This document shows positions 21,455 through 28,777 of a stretch of DNA of 31,018 bases, one piece after another. Source of the stretch: a virus; the IMG/VR virus record IMGVR_UViG_3300020442_003560, positions 1-31,018 of that record. One strand, 5' to 3'. Under the pieces are notes generated by a model. The model was not told where the DNA came from and ran no database searches. It was given only the letters and a program-made list of their open reading frames with translations. The translations under genes were made by a program, and so were the position numbers. Every line of letters begins with the position of its first letter. Within the stretch, counting starts at the first letter, position 1.

Positions 21455-21682
21455 ATGGAATCTTTAGAACAACATATTGCAAAGGATAAAGATATCCTAG
21501 CAACCCCTACAACTTCTCCTCAAATGCGTCGTCATGTTGAAGAAGAGTTGCACGAACTAGAAGTATATTCACATAATCATAGAAAAGAAATTGAAGCAGG
21601 AGATCATCACGATCCTACAGCTCTAGAGCTATTCTGCGAAGTAGAACCAAACGCACCAGAGTGTAAGATTTACGATGATTGA
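21455..21682 (+). CDS. cp12: CP12-like Calvin-cycle regulator, 75 aa
   Basis: The C-terminal end FCEVEPNAPECKIYDD is the CP12 signature: Cys61 and Cys70 separated by eight residues, then xYDD, the part that binds GAPDH and, with phosphoribulokinase, shuts down the Calvin cycle under oxidising conditions. The N-terminal half (MESLEQHIAKDKDILATPTT, SPQMRRHVEEELHELEVYSH) is helical and contains no cysteines, as in the short cyanophage CP12 proteins, which lack the first Cys pair. In phage infection CP12 is thought to push carbon flux to the pentose phosphate pathway. The gene is wedged between two baseplate genes and overlaps the next by 8 bases. Confidence 0.8.
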   Translation: MESLEQHIAKDKDILATPTTSPQMRRHVEEELHELEVYSHNHRKEIEAGDHHDPTALELFCEVEPNAPECKIYDD

Positions 21683-24533
21683 TTCGGCAATGAGCAGTTT
21701 GTTTCCAACGCACAATATTGGTGCTGATGGATTCAACTGGTTTATAGGACAAATTGAATCTGGCGAAGGCGATCCTGATCCTAAAGGTTCAGGACGGCAT
21801 CGTGTAAGGATTCTTGGACAACATCCAAAAGAATGCGGTCTCGTACCAAGTAGTGAACTTGGTTGGGCACAAACTCTCATGCCTGTCACAAATCCACATA
21901 CACCTGGTGGAGCAACCTCTGTATCAGATCAACTTGAATCTGGTACATGGGTTGTTGGTTTTTTCTTAGATCCTGAAAGACAAATGCCCGTTATTATGGG
22001 TAGTATTGGTAGGGTCGCTAATTCTTTTGAATCAGGAGAAACAGCGGATGAGGATCCTACACCAGAGTCAGATGGATGTAAATCTTTTACGACTTTCGTT
22101 AAACCAAGAAATAAAAAACCATTTGATCAGTATTCTGAATCAACGGTAACACTAGATCCACTTGATGCTGGTCATGCACCAGATGGAAGGGTAAGAACAA
22201 CTGAAGACGGTGAAGTAATTTCATCAGCAACTACACAGTATATTGCTGCAAAATATGGTCAAAATTCTGAAACAAATCCTTCTGGTATTAACTGGTGTGT
22301 AGAAATTGCAGACAAGTGTGGTAAAGAAACTGATTTGAATAACACATTCCAGAGATTATTCTCTGAGATGCTTTATGAAACTCAGAGAAACAATGGTAAG
22401 TTGGGAACTTATCTGGTTGGAGAAGTAACTGGCGAATTATATGATTCTATTGGAATTGGTAGGAAGTATGTTACCAAAGGAAAGCAATTAGTTAGAACTT
22501 TTGTTGCATCTGCTAAAGGATTTGTCGTTGAGAAGATGAGAGAAGCTGTCAAGGCATTGACAGATGCTTTGATATATCCTTCAGAAGAAGGTAACTCTTT
22601 AACACCCGTTACTAAGTTCTTCAACGATAAGTTGGCATCCCTTGGATGTGAAATGGCAGATCTTGGTGATAGACTTGCTAAATTTATTGAAGAAATTATT
22701 TTTGGTTATCTCTTCAATATCTACAAGCAAACAGTCTGTCATGTTGATAAGTTTATTAATGGTATTCTTGGTAAAATTCAATCATTGATGAATGAATTAT
22801 TGGAAAGTATATTAGGACCAATTCAAGATCTTCTTGGTGCTATTGCAAGTCCATTTAACATTCTTGGTGATGCTATTAACTATGTTCTAGGAATTCTTGG
22901 AATTGAGTGTAGCGGACCAGGTAAAAAGTGTTCAAAGACGACTACAATTTGTACTAATTGTGGTTCTGGTGAAAGAAAGGACTTTTTAGATAATTTACTT
23001 GATGATTTAGCAGATAAACCAAAGGATTGGAATCAATATACATGTCCAGATAATTTTGAAGGAACAAAACGTAATCCAACTGAAGTTATCTTTGTTGGTG
23101 GTGAAAATATTCCACCAAATAATGATTATATTGCATATACTATTGAGAAAAATATTATTGTAAAAGAAGGAGAGATTGCTGAATTTACTGTAACTAGATC
23201 TGGAAAGACAGATCTTGTTTCTAGTGTCACTTATCTTACTCAAGATGGAACTGCTGAGGCAGGCGTTGATTATGAAGAAAAAACTGGAGTCTTAGGTTTT
23301 GTTTCTGGTGAAACTTCAAAGACAATCAATGTGAGAACTTTTGCAGACAACGAAGATGATGATAGGGAAGATTTCTTTGTCGTTATTAGAAAAGATACAC
23401 CTGGTACAATTGAATCTCTTACAGAAAACAATGTAGGAAGATGTACTATTAGATCATATGGTGCAGACGATCCTACTAGTGATGGTGATTTTGGTACAGA
23501 TACTCCAGTTGATGATCCTTCAACCAAGGGACCAAATACAAAACCACCTACTGCTGATGATTATCCACCACCAGACGATCCAAATGCACCAACAGGAGTT
23601 GAAGTTGAGACATCTGATGAACAATTAGAACCAACTTTCTTCGTATTCCCTGATAAGAATGAAGTTGAAGAAGGTGGTTTTGTAACATATACAATTCAGA
23701 CACAAAATGTTCCTGATGGTAGCATTGTTAGATATCAATTATGGGGAGATAATATTACTCCCTCTGATATTGTCAATTTCACTTTAAGTGGATCTTTTAC
23801 TGTCAATGAGAATCAAGCAACAGTTGTTATTGGAATCAATAAGGATGATAATGACAGAGAGAAAGATGAATCTCTTGTTTTCTCTATTCCTAATACAGGT
23901 GCTCAGTGTAGTGTACTTATCTTATCTGATTTAAACAATCTAACACCATTAGAACAGTTTGAAAAAAATGATGAGTCAACTAATTTCTCCCCAACACCAG
24001 TAGTTCCTCCATCTGTTCAAGAAATTATTACAGGACCAGGTGGAGAAATTGTTGATATTATTATTGGGGATCCTGGCACTCCATTTAAAGAAGCACCTAA
24101 CGTATTAATTGTAGGTGAGGGTACAAGTGGAGCAGGAATTGCATTACTCAATGATCGTGGTCTATTGACTGAGATTAGAGTGACTGACCCTGGCTTTGGA
24201 TATAAGTTAAATAAACCAGATGATGCTCGTAAAGAATGTATTATTGATTCTTTCACTATGATTAGACCTGGTCAAGATTATACATCTCCACCTACTGTTT
24301 ATATTAATGGTGATAATAGTATTGCCGAGGCATTGGTTGAAGAAGGAAAAGTTGTTAGCATTAGAATTAAAAATAGAGAGATGACATTTAAATCTTATCC
24401 AAAAGTTATTATTGTTGGTGGCGGTGGATATGGTGCCACATTCTTGCCATCATTTGCTTGTCTTGAACCAGAGGCTCGTGTTGCTGTTGGTTCTGCTAAG
24501 ATTGGCACAGGTTCTTACATTGATTGCCCATAG
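21675..24533 (+). CDS. 5: gp5-like baseplate hub/spike protein with OB-fold and Calx-beta domains, 952 aa
   Basis: Residues about 17-115 form the gp5 N-terminal OB fold: FNWFIGQIESGEGDPDPKGS, RHRVRILGQHPKECGLVPS, LGWAQTLMPVTNPHTPGGA, ESGTWVVGFFLDPERQMPVI. Unlike T4 gp5 there is no lysozyme domain and no beta-helix; instead a long helical region (about 230-400), a four-cysteine segment near 410-430 (ECSGPGKKCSKTTTICTNCG), two Calx-beta domains (about 490-595 with EFTVTRSG and EDDDREDFFVVI, and 660-750), a Pro/Asp-rich linker between them, and C-terminal glycine-rich repeats with PGFGYK and PGQDYTSPPTVYI. Calx-beta repeats may bind calcium or surface ligands. The protein is probably part of the hub tip. 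Confidence 0.8.
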   Translation: MIDSAMSSLFPTHNIGADGFNWFIGQIESGEGDPDPKGSGRHRVRILGQHPKECGLVPSSELGWAQTLMPVTNPHTPGGATSVSDQLESGTWVVGFFLDPERQMPVIMGSIGRVANSFESGETADEDPTPESDGCKSFTTFVKPRNKKPFDQYSESTVTLDPLDAGHAPDGRVRTTEDGEVISSATTQYIAAKYGQNSETNPSGINWCVEIADKCGKETDLNNTFQRLFSEMLYETQRNNGKLGTYLVGEVTGELYDSIGIGRKYVTKGKQLVRTFVASAKGFVVEKMREAVKALTDALIYPSEEGNSLTPVTKFFNDKLASLGCEMADLGDRLAKFIEEIIFGYLFNIYKQTVCHVDKFINGILGKIQSLMNELLESILGPIQDLLGAIASPFNILGDAINYVLGILGIECSGPGKKCSKTTTICTNCGSGERKDFLDNLLDDLADKPKDWNQYTCPDNFEGTKRNPTEVIFVGGENIPPNNDYIAYTIEKNIIVKEGEIAEFTVTRSGKTDLVSSVTYLTQDGTAEAGVDYEEKTGVLGFVSGETSKTINVRTFADNEDDDREDFFVVIRKDTPGTIESLTENNVGRCTIRSYGADDPTSDGDFGTDTPVDDPSTKGPNTKPPTADDYPPPDDPNAPTGVEVETSDEQLEPTFFVFPDKNEVEEGGFVTYTIQTQNVPDGSIVRYQLWGDNITPSDIVNFTLSGSFTVNENQATVVIGINKDDNDREKDESLVFSIPNTGAQCSVLILSDLNNLTPLEQFEKNDESTNFSPTPVVPPSVQEIITGPGGEIVDIIIGDPGTPFKEAPNVLIVGEGTSGAGIALLNDRGLLTEIRVTDPGFGYKLNKPDDARKECIIDSFTMIRPGQDYTSPPTVYINGDNSIAEALVEEGKVVSIRIKNREMTFKSYPKVIIVGGGGYGATFLPSFACLEPEARVAVGSAKIGTGSYIDCP

Positions 24534-24542
24534 GAATAAAAT

Positions 24543-25718
24543 ATGACTAATTCTTTTGATAGAGATCTTATTAAATCAACGGTTGGTGACAATCCTGTAC
24601 GGGCAAATATTGTACGAGATCAAAAACCAGTAACACCTGAACCCCCTGATGAGGTAGATGATACTGAACCGCAGAGAACCATCAAGTTCCACATGCAGAG
24701 TCAGTCTTGGACTATCATGGAGGATGGTGTACTCACTAGTCCTAATGGAACGGATTTTAATATTGCTGGTAAAGATGTACAATCACAAGTTATTCTGAGG
24801 AATAATGGTGACATTATTATTTCGGCAGGAGGACAAGGTGGTGGTAAAATTTGTGGTGGTAGAGTTCTAATTAATGCTAGAGGTGGTCAACTCGTGAAGA
24901 GTGGACCTAGTGTTGAGGAATATGTTTCTGATAGTGGAGCTGCTCAGGGAGAAGGACCAAAAGACGATAAAGAAGAACTAGCAAGGTCTGTTCTTTGCTA
25001 TGGAGACTATAATGAGGAAGTCTTAGGAGACCGCTATATTAGGGGCAAGACGGTCACTATAGACGCACAGGACGTACTTACCCTTATCGCTAAGGAGAAG
25101 CTCGTTATACAGGCAGGACCAGAGGGTGGAGGAGAGATTGTATTCAGTGCTGGTAAGATTACAACATCAGCAGCTATTGAAGACAAACTTATTACTAGTC
25201 AATCAATGACCGTTTCGTCAGAGAGCACTGACGTACAATTTGATCCTAGAGCGTCAAAAAATATTATTTCACCAGGTCACATCAATCACAAGGTTTTAGG
25301 TGACTATAAACTAGATGTTGCTGGTGTTGGTAGATTGTCATTTTTAGGTAGTACTTTATCAGTACCACTTGTAAAAGACTTGAGAACAAATGCACTCAAT
25401 ATTCATTGTGTTGCAGGAAATATTGGAATGATGACAGATATTGGTAGTATGTTCATTCAGGCAGGTATGGGACCAAAGTGGCCAAGTCTTACTGACATTC
25501 TACCAGGTGCAGTTACAATGACTGCTAAGTCAAATATTCAACAAGAAGCATTGGTAAATTATTCAGCGAAGGCAACTGCTGGTAAGATGGACTTAGAAGC
25601 CTTGGGAGTTGCTACACTTACCGCTACTGGTGGTGTCACAATTGATGCAGAGGGTGCTGTAGACATCAAATCTAAGGGTATCACAACAATTACTGGTACA
25701 TTTATCAAGTTAAACTAG
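24543..25718 (+). CDS. Beta-helical tail spike protein (gp5 C-terminal/VgrG needle-like), 391 aa
   Basis: After an acidic linker, the product becomes a regular run of short beta strands: WTIMEDGVLTSPNGTDFNIA, VILRNNGDIIISAGGQGGGK, then GKTVTIDAQDVLTLIAKEKL and VIQAGPEGGGEIVF, and at the end LTATGGVTIDAEGAVDIKSK and GITTITGTFIKLN. This Val/Ile/Thr/Gly pattern with turns every 8-10 residues is that of the triple-stranded needle of T4 gp5 and VgrG. With the OB-fold protein just upstream it represents the membrane-piercing spike as a separate chain. The start is 9 bases after the previous stop (AGGAATAAAAT, a fair ribosome-binding site). Confidence 0.78.
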   Translation: MTNSFDRDLIKSTVGDNPVRANIVRDQKPVTPEPPDEVDDTEPQRTIKFHMQSQSWTIMEDGVLTSPNGTDFNIAGKDVQSQVILRNNGDIIISAGGQGGGKICGGRVLINARGGQLVKSGPSVEEYVSDSGAAQGEGPKDDKEELARSVLCYGDYNEEVLGDRYIRGKTVTIDAQDVLTLIAKEKLVIQAGPEGGGEIVFSAGKITTSAAIEDKLITSQSMTVSSESTDVQFDPRASKNIISPGHINHKVLGDYKLDVAGVGRLSFLGSTLSVPLVKDLRTNALNIHCVAGNIGMMTDIGSMFIQAGMGPKWPSLTDILPGAVTMTAKSNIQQEALVNYSAKATAGKMDLEALGVATLTATGGVTIDAEGAVDIKSKGITTITGTFIKLN

Positions 25719-25758
25719 GTAGTGCGGATAACCGTCAAACAAACTGTCACAAGGGGTA

Positions 25759-25793
25759 TTGACGTGATCCCAAAGGAAATGTTATTATAAATA
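25759..25793 (+). promoter_or_regulatory. Early-type and late-type promoter for the exported protein
   Basis: TTGACG (25759-25764), an 18-nt spacer, TATTAT (25783-25788), and the late octamer TATAAATA (25786-25793) overlapping it, a design like that before gp32. Confidence 0.6.
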
Positions 25794-25962
25794 TCAAGAC
25801 GTGGGACTTCTACGTTCCCCCGTCTATCAGTTGGCCACTGATCGCAATCCCTTCCGAATGTCGCAAATTTACGCTAGGATGTGTCTTGCACAATTAACGA
25901 GAGATAGTCGGTCTCTCTTACATCCGCAGGTTAAACTCTGCGAGACACTAAAACTAACTAAC
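25794..25962 (+). promoter_or_regulatory. Structured 5' leader, about 165 bases
   Basis: The frame upstream of ATG 25963 is open but has no sign of coding; instead it holds hairpins: 25826-25842 (ATCAGT/ACTGAT), 25900-25916 (AGAGA/TCTCT), 25925-25942 (CGCAG/CTGCG). There is no Shine-Dalgarno before the ATG. Together with the promoter this suggests RNA-level control or a stability element. Confidence 0.5.
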
Positions 25963-26340
25963 ATGTCTATTAAATCAACAATCGCAGCACTTGCTGCAAC
26001 CCCTCTTCTATTCTCTGGTGCCGCTTTTGCTGGTCCATATGTTAATGTAGAAGCAAATGCCTCTTATCCTGATGGCGAGTACTCTGGTGCTACTACAGAT
26101 CTTCACATTGGCTACGAAGGTGCCACTGCTGAAGGCAGACTAGGTTACTATGTACAAGGTGGTCCTGCAATTAATCACACCGAAGCAGGTGATGATTACG
26201 AGACAGAACTATCTGGTAAGGTTGGTGCTTCATATGGTCTAAATGAGTCTACCGCTCTATATGGTGAACTCTCTGGTATTACCACACCTGCTGATGATAT
26301 CAACTGGGGTGCTAAACTAGGTGCTAAATTCGTTTTCTGA
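25963..26340 (+). CDS. Exported barrel-like outer-membrane-type protein, 125 aa
   Basis: Residues 1-23 (MSIKSTIAALAATPLLFSGA, AFA) are a classical signal peptide with an AFA-G cleavage site. The mature part is a series of amphipathic strands, GPYVNVEANASYPDGEYSG, TDLHIGYEGATAEGRLGYYV, LSGKVGASYGLNESTALYGE, and ends in WGAKLGAKFVF with the terminal aromatic residue typical of outer-membrane beta barrels. ATG 25963 is chosen over upstream starts because the signal peptide begins there. About six strands are too few for a common porin, so it may oligomerise. A phage gene for a host-envelope protein is unusual; it may change the cell surface in infection. A terminator follows. Confidence 0.78.
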   Translation: MSIKSTIAALAATPLLFSGAAFAGPYVNVEANASYPDGEYSGATTDLHIGYEGATAEGRLGYYVQGGPAINHTEAGDDYETELSGKVGASYGLNESTALYGELSGITTPADDINWGAKLGAKFVF

Positions 26341-26368
26341 ATAACGAATTAATTAAGTAAAACAAGGG

Positions 26369-26394
26369 GGAGGGGTTGCGACCCCTCCTTTTTT
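26369..26394 (+). terminator. Rho-independent terminator
   Basis: GGAGGGGT (26369-26376), TGCG loop, ACCCCTCC (26381-26388), then six Ts. Confidence 0.93.
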
Positions 26395-26404
26395 ATGGTA
26401 CAAT
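26376..26404 (+). promoter_or_regulatory. Possible sigma70-type promoter overlapping the terminator
   Basis: TTGCGA (26376-26381) in the hairpin loop, a 17-nt spacer and TACAAT (26399-26404). It would start RNA near 26411 for the membrane protein/ho1 unit. The -35 is weak. Confidence 0.45.
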
Positions 26405-26419
26405 TTTAGGAGAAAGCGT

Positions 26420-26635
26420 ATGAGTAGAGCAGGTATGAAATTAGAGAAACGTCGTGCTCAGGTAAAATCAAGATTCTATTATATTTTCTGGGGCATTGCT
26501 ACAGTATCTGTATTGCTTGGTCAACTATATGTTGGTGCTGGATACCGAATGTATGCAAAGTCACTAATGATGATTTTCCATGCAGTAGAGGTTGAGGTAC
26601 TTGGAGATGACGACAATTACAACTATTATCGCTAA
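26420..26635 (+). CDS. Small membrane protein upstream of ho1, 71 aa
   Basis: AGGAG at 26408-26412 lies 7 bases before the ATG. The product has a basic start (MSRAGMKLEKRRAQVKSRFY), one hydrophobic span at about residues 19-45 (YIFWGIATVSVLLGQLYVGA), and an acidic, Tyr/Asn-rich end (EVEVLGDDDNYNYYR). The positive-inside rule suggests the N-terminus is in the cytoplasm. Its stop overlaps the ho1 ATG (TAATG), so it is co-translated with heme oxygenase. No family recognised; similar small proteins are seen in cyanophages. Confidence 0.75.
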   Translation: MSRAGMKLEKRRAQVKSRFYYIFWGIATVSVLLGQLYVGAGYRMYAKSLMMIFHAVEVEVLGDDDNYNYYR

Positions 26636-27351
26636 TGAATGGTTATATGGAGGTATCTAAGCAATTAAAAGAAGGGACTAAAAAGTCTCACTCTGCTGCT
26701 GAGAATACCAAATTTGTTGCCTCTTTTTTAAGAGGTGTACTTGATCCCAAGGAGTATCGTAAACTCCTTGCAAATTTCTATTATGTCTATGACACGATGG
26801 AACAAAGGATCGCTGAGACAAAAGATCCCATGGTCAAACTAATTAGATCAGAAGATCTTGAACGAAAAGATGCTATTGAACGTGATTTAGCATACTATTA
26901 TGGTCCCACATGGAAGGATCAACTGACACCAACAGAAGCATGTAATACTTACTGTTATAGGATTAATGAGATAGCAGAAGAGAATCCATATCTTCTTATT
27001 GCTCATCATTATACCAGATATATTGGAGATCTATCTGGTGGACAAATTCTGAAACAGATAGTACAAAGAGTTCTTAAACCACCTTTGGGAGAAGGACTTC
27101 ACTTTTATGAATTTCCTAGTATAACTGATGCGAAGGAATTCAAGACCAACTACAGAGCAGTTCTAGATAATCTTGATCTAGATCAAGCACAAATTAACAA
27201 TTTAATTGCAGAAGCAAATTATGCCTTTAGATTAAACATGTATTTGTTTGATGAAATTGAGGGAGATGCAGGTAAGTCATTCTGGCAATTAATTAATAGT
27301 TACGCAAAGGATTTTATCAATGAAATGATTAATTCAAAGCGATTTAGATAA
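26635..27351 (+). CDS. ho1: Heme oxygenase HO1, 238 aa
   Basis: Ferredoxin-dependent heme oxygenase opens heme to biliverdin IX-alpha, iron and CO, and so supplies the substrate of PebS. Family landmarks are LKEGTKKSHSAAENTKFVAS with the heme-ligating His19, FYYVYDTMEQRI, PYLLIAHHYTRYIGDLSGGQ with the flexible glycine helix over the heme (GDLSGG at residues 131-136), and ANYAFRLNMYLFDEI. The length equals cyanobacterial HO1. ATG 26647 is an alternative start and would remove four residues. It is about 18 kb from pebS. The downstream hairpin has its T-run on the minus strand, so it does not clearly terminate ho1. Confidence 0.95.
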   Translation: MNGYMEVSKQLKEGTKKSHSAAENTKFVASFLRGVLDPKEYRKLLANFYYVYDTMEQRIAETKDPMVKLIRSEDLERKDAIERDLAYYYGPTWKDQLTPTEACNTYCYRINEIAEENPYLLIAHHYTRYIGDLSGGQILKQIVQRVLKPPLGEGLHFYEFPSITDAKEFKTNYRAVLDNLDLDQAQINNLIAEANYAFRLNMYLFDEIEGDAGKSFWQLINSYAKDFINEMINSKRFR

Positions 27352-27381
27352 AAAAAAGTCCCCCCTATTGCTAGGGGGGAC
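27350..27381 (-). terminator. Terminator for the minus-strand gene at 27401
   Basis: GTCCCCCCTA (27358-27367) pairs perfectly with TAGGGGGGAC (27372-27381) around TTGC. An A-run (27350-27357) precedes it on the + strand, which becomes a U-run after the hairpin in minus-strand RNA; there is no T-run on the + side. Confidence 0.88.
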
Positions 27382-27400
27382 TACTAAATGCTAATTGGAC

Positions 27401-27565
27401 TTATTGTGTTAGAATATGATTGCATATACTTTTATCTGAATGTTCCGTCTGGCACTCTATCAAGCAGTCGTAGTAATCGGTAATCTGGTCTAGTTTGTAA
27501 CTAGCGTCTTCTGGATCAAAGTGTTGCCACTCTGCTAATTGGTTACTGCTAATGATATTGTGCAT
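27401..27565 (-). CDS. Small conserved phage protein on the minus strand, 54 aa
   Basis: Read on the minus strand, the start at 27565 has GGGAG nine bases upstream, better than the in-frame ATG at 27595. The product is MHNIISSNQLAEWQHFDPED, then YKLDQITDYYDCLIECQTEH and a last cysteine-containing helix (SDKSICNHIL). Three cysteines in a YYDCLIEC...C pattern suggest a helical hairpin with disulfide or metal. A terminator with the correct orientation follows 20 bases after the stop, strong evidence that this lone antisense gene is real. Function unknown; similar proteins are seen in T4-like cyanophages. Confidence 0.75.
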   Translation of the reverse strand: MHNIISSNQLAEWQHFDPEDASYKLDQITDYYDCLIECQTEHSDKSICNHILTQ

Positions 27566-27711
27566 TTCGTTTTTCTCCCAAATAAATGGACACATAATAA
27601 AGAAACTCTCAGGTCATTGTTCTTTCTCTAATTCTACTACTATATATCTTCATAACCACATATTTGGTAGTGGATTTAACAATAATTATTGCCTACGTTA
27701 TTATACTTACT

Positions 27712-28179
27712 ATGCTAGATGATTTTTGTACAAAACTAATAGGATTCTACGATAATTGGAATCAAGCGTCTACAAATCCAGCAAAATGGGCACACTGCAA
27801 GATCCGATGGGAGAGGATCAGTGATACTGAATTGAAATCAAAACAGTGGTATCATTATATGGGTGAAGAAAATCCATATAGAAAGAGGTGGCATCGTGTC
27901 AAACAAGAAAATGATGTTATAATTGTAGAGAACTGGTCTCCAGATTGGGGTGGACATGAACCATGCTGCGACATGAAGTTTCGCTACGAAAACGACTTTT
28001 GGATCGGAGAAGTGGCGACAGATGCTTGCATCATCAGAGGAGGTGTGGTAAAATCTTTAGTACAGTTCAATGGTCAAATCTACAAGAGCAGAGATCAAGG
28101 ATGGAAAAAAGACAAAGTTATTTGGGGTAGTGACGTAATCTACGAATTCAAAAAATCTGACAAACCTATTGCTGTATAA
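27712..28179 (+). CDS. cpeT: CpeT/CpcT-like chromophore lyase family protein, 155 aa
   Basis: ATG 27712 (MLDDFCTKLIGFYDNWNQAS) is preferred to a TTG 48 bases upstream, because family members start with this FC-x-x-(I/L)-G segment. Other family-like parts are NPAKWAHCKIRWERISD, QWYHYMGEENPYRKRWHRV, PCCDMKFRYENDFWIGEV and WGSDVIYEF. CpeT-type proteins form a ten-strand barrel and attach phycoerythrobilin to phycoerythrin in the host; the phage forms bind bilin but their lyase activity is uncertain. Its nearness to ho1 fits a bilin-related role. The stop overlaps the next ATG (TAATG). Confidence 0.75.
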   Translation: MLDDFCTKLIGFYDNWNQASTNPAKWAHCKIRWERISDTELKSKQWYHYMGEENPYRKRWHRVKQENDVIIVENWSPDWGGHEPCCDMKFRYENDFWIGEVATDACIIRGGVVKSLVQFNGQIYKSRDQGWKKDKVIWGSDVIYEFKKSDKPIAV

Positions 28180-28655
28180 TGCCTGAATACTACAAGCCAA
28201 AAAAACGCTACAACATGAATGGGACAGGTAGTCCTTACAAATCTACAAAGGATCCTTGGAAGTTACTTGTTTGCCGAGCAAGAGGTAACGCAAAACCAGG
28301 TCATCTAAAAGGTAATGGTATTGCAAGAGAAGAAGCATTGCCATTGGATATCACAGCACAGAGTCTACGAGATCAATACAACAAGCAAAATGGCAAGTGT
28401 TATTGGTCTGGTTTCCCTATTGATATTAATGGACTTCTGGAGCGTAGTAATCCGTTGGCACCAAGTCTAGATCGTCTGGATGATAACAAAGGTTATACTC
28501 AAGATAACGTAGTCTTAACAATACGATTATTTAATTTAGGAAGACAAACCTGTCCAGCAGACAAATTTCGCAAAATCTGTGATAAAATAGAGAGACATTA
28601 CAAGGGAGAACAAGTCGTTGCATCACTATCCTCATTCATGGAAGATAGAGACTAA
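28179..28655 (+). CDS. HNH/endonuclease-like protein, 158 aa
   Basis: The product has a basic N-terminus (MPEYYKPKKRYNMNGTGSPY, KSTKDPWKLLVCRARGNAKP), then ITAQSLRDQYNKQNGKCYWS with a CxxS-type treble-clef start, PLAPSLDRLDDNKGYTQDNV and VLTIRLFNLGRQT. The block (P-S-x-D-R-(I/L)-D-x-x-K-G-Y-T-x-x-N-V) is typical of phage-encoded HNH-related nucleases of the free-standing homing type, but a full set of metal-binding cysteines is missing and the first histidine is replaced, so catalysis is uncertain. It lies 4 bases before tRNA-Leu; a second HNH gene is on the other side of that tRNA. Confidence 0.6.
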   Translation: MPEYYKPKKRYNMNGTGSPYKSTKDPWKLLVCRARGNAKPGHLKGNGIAREEALPLDITAQSLRDQYNKQNGKCYWSGFPIDINGLLERSNPLAPSLDRLDDNKGYTQDNVVLTIRLFNLGRQTCPADKFRKICDKIERHYKGEQVVASLSSFMEDRD

Positions 28656-28659
28656 TAAT

Positions 28660-28744
28660 GGGAGTGTGGTGGAATAGGTAGACACACCAGACTTAAAATC
28701 TGTTGACCATTACGGTCGTGGGGGTTCAAGTCCCCCCACTCCTA
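28660..28744 (+). tRNA. tRNA-Leu (anticodon TAA)
   Basis: Acceptor GGGAGTG (28660-28666) with CACTCCT (28737-28743); anticodon arm CCAGA-CTTAAAA-TCTGT; long variable arm (class II, as for Leu); T arm GGGGG-TTCAAGT-CCCCC. It reads UUA, a codon common in this A+T-rich phage. Confidence 0.93.
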
Positions 28745-28750
28745 TTGGTT

Positions 28751-28757
28751 CTAAATA
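28751..28757 (+). promoter_or_regulatory. Late promoter candidate
   Basis: CTAAATA, 20 bases before the HNH gene, matching the short late-promoter form. Confidence 0.35.
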
Positions 28758-28777
28758 CAGTAGTAATTTGAACCCTA

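Noticed and set aside
25801-25962. N-terminal extension of the exported protein (54 residues)
   Set aside because: The signal peptide begins at 25963, and the upstream part holds hairpins and lacks a coding-like composition.
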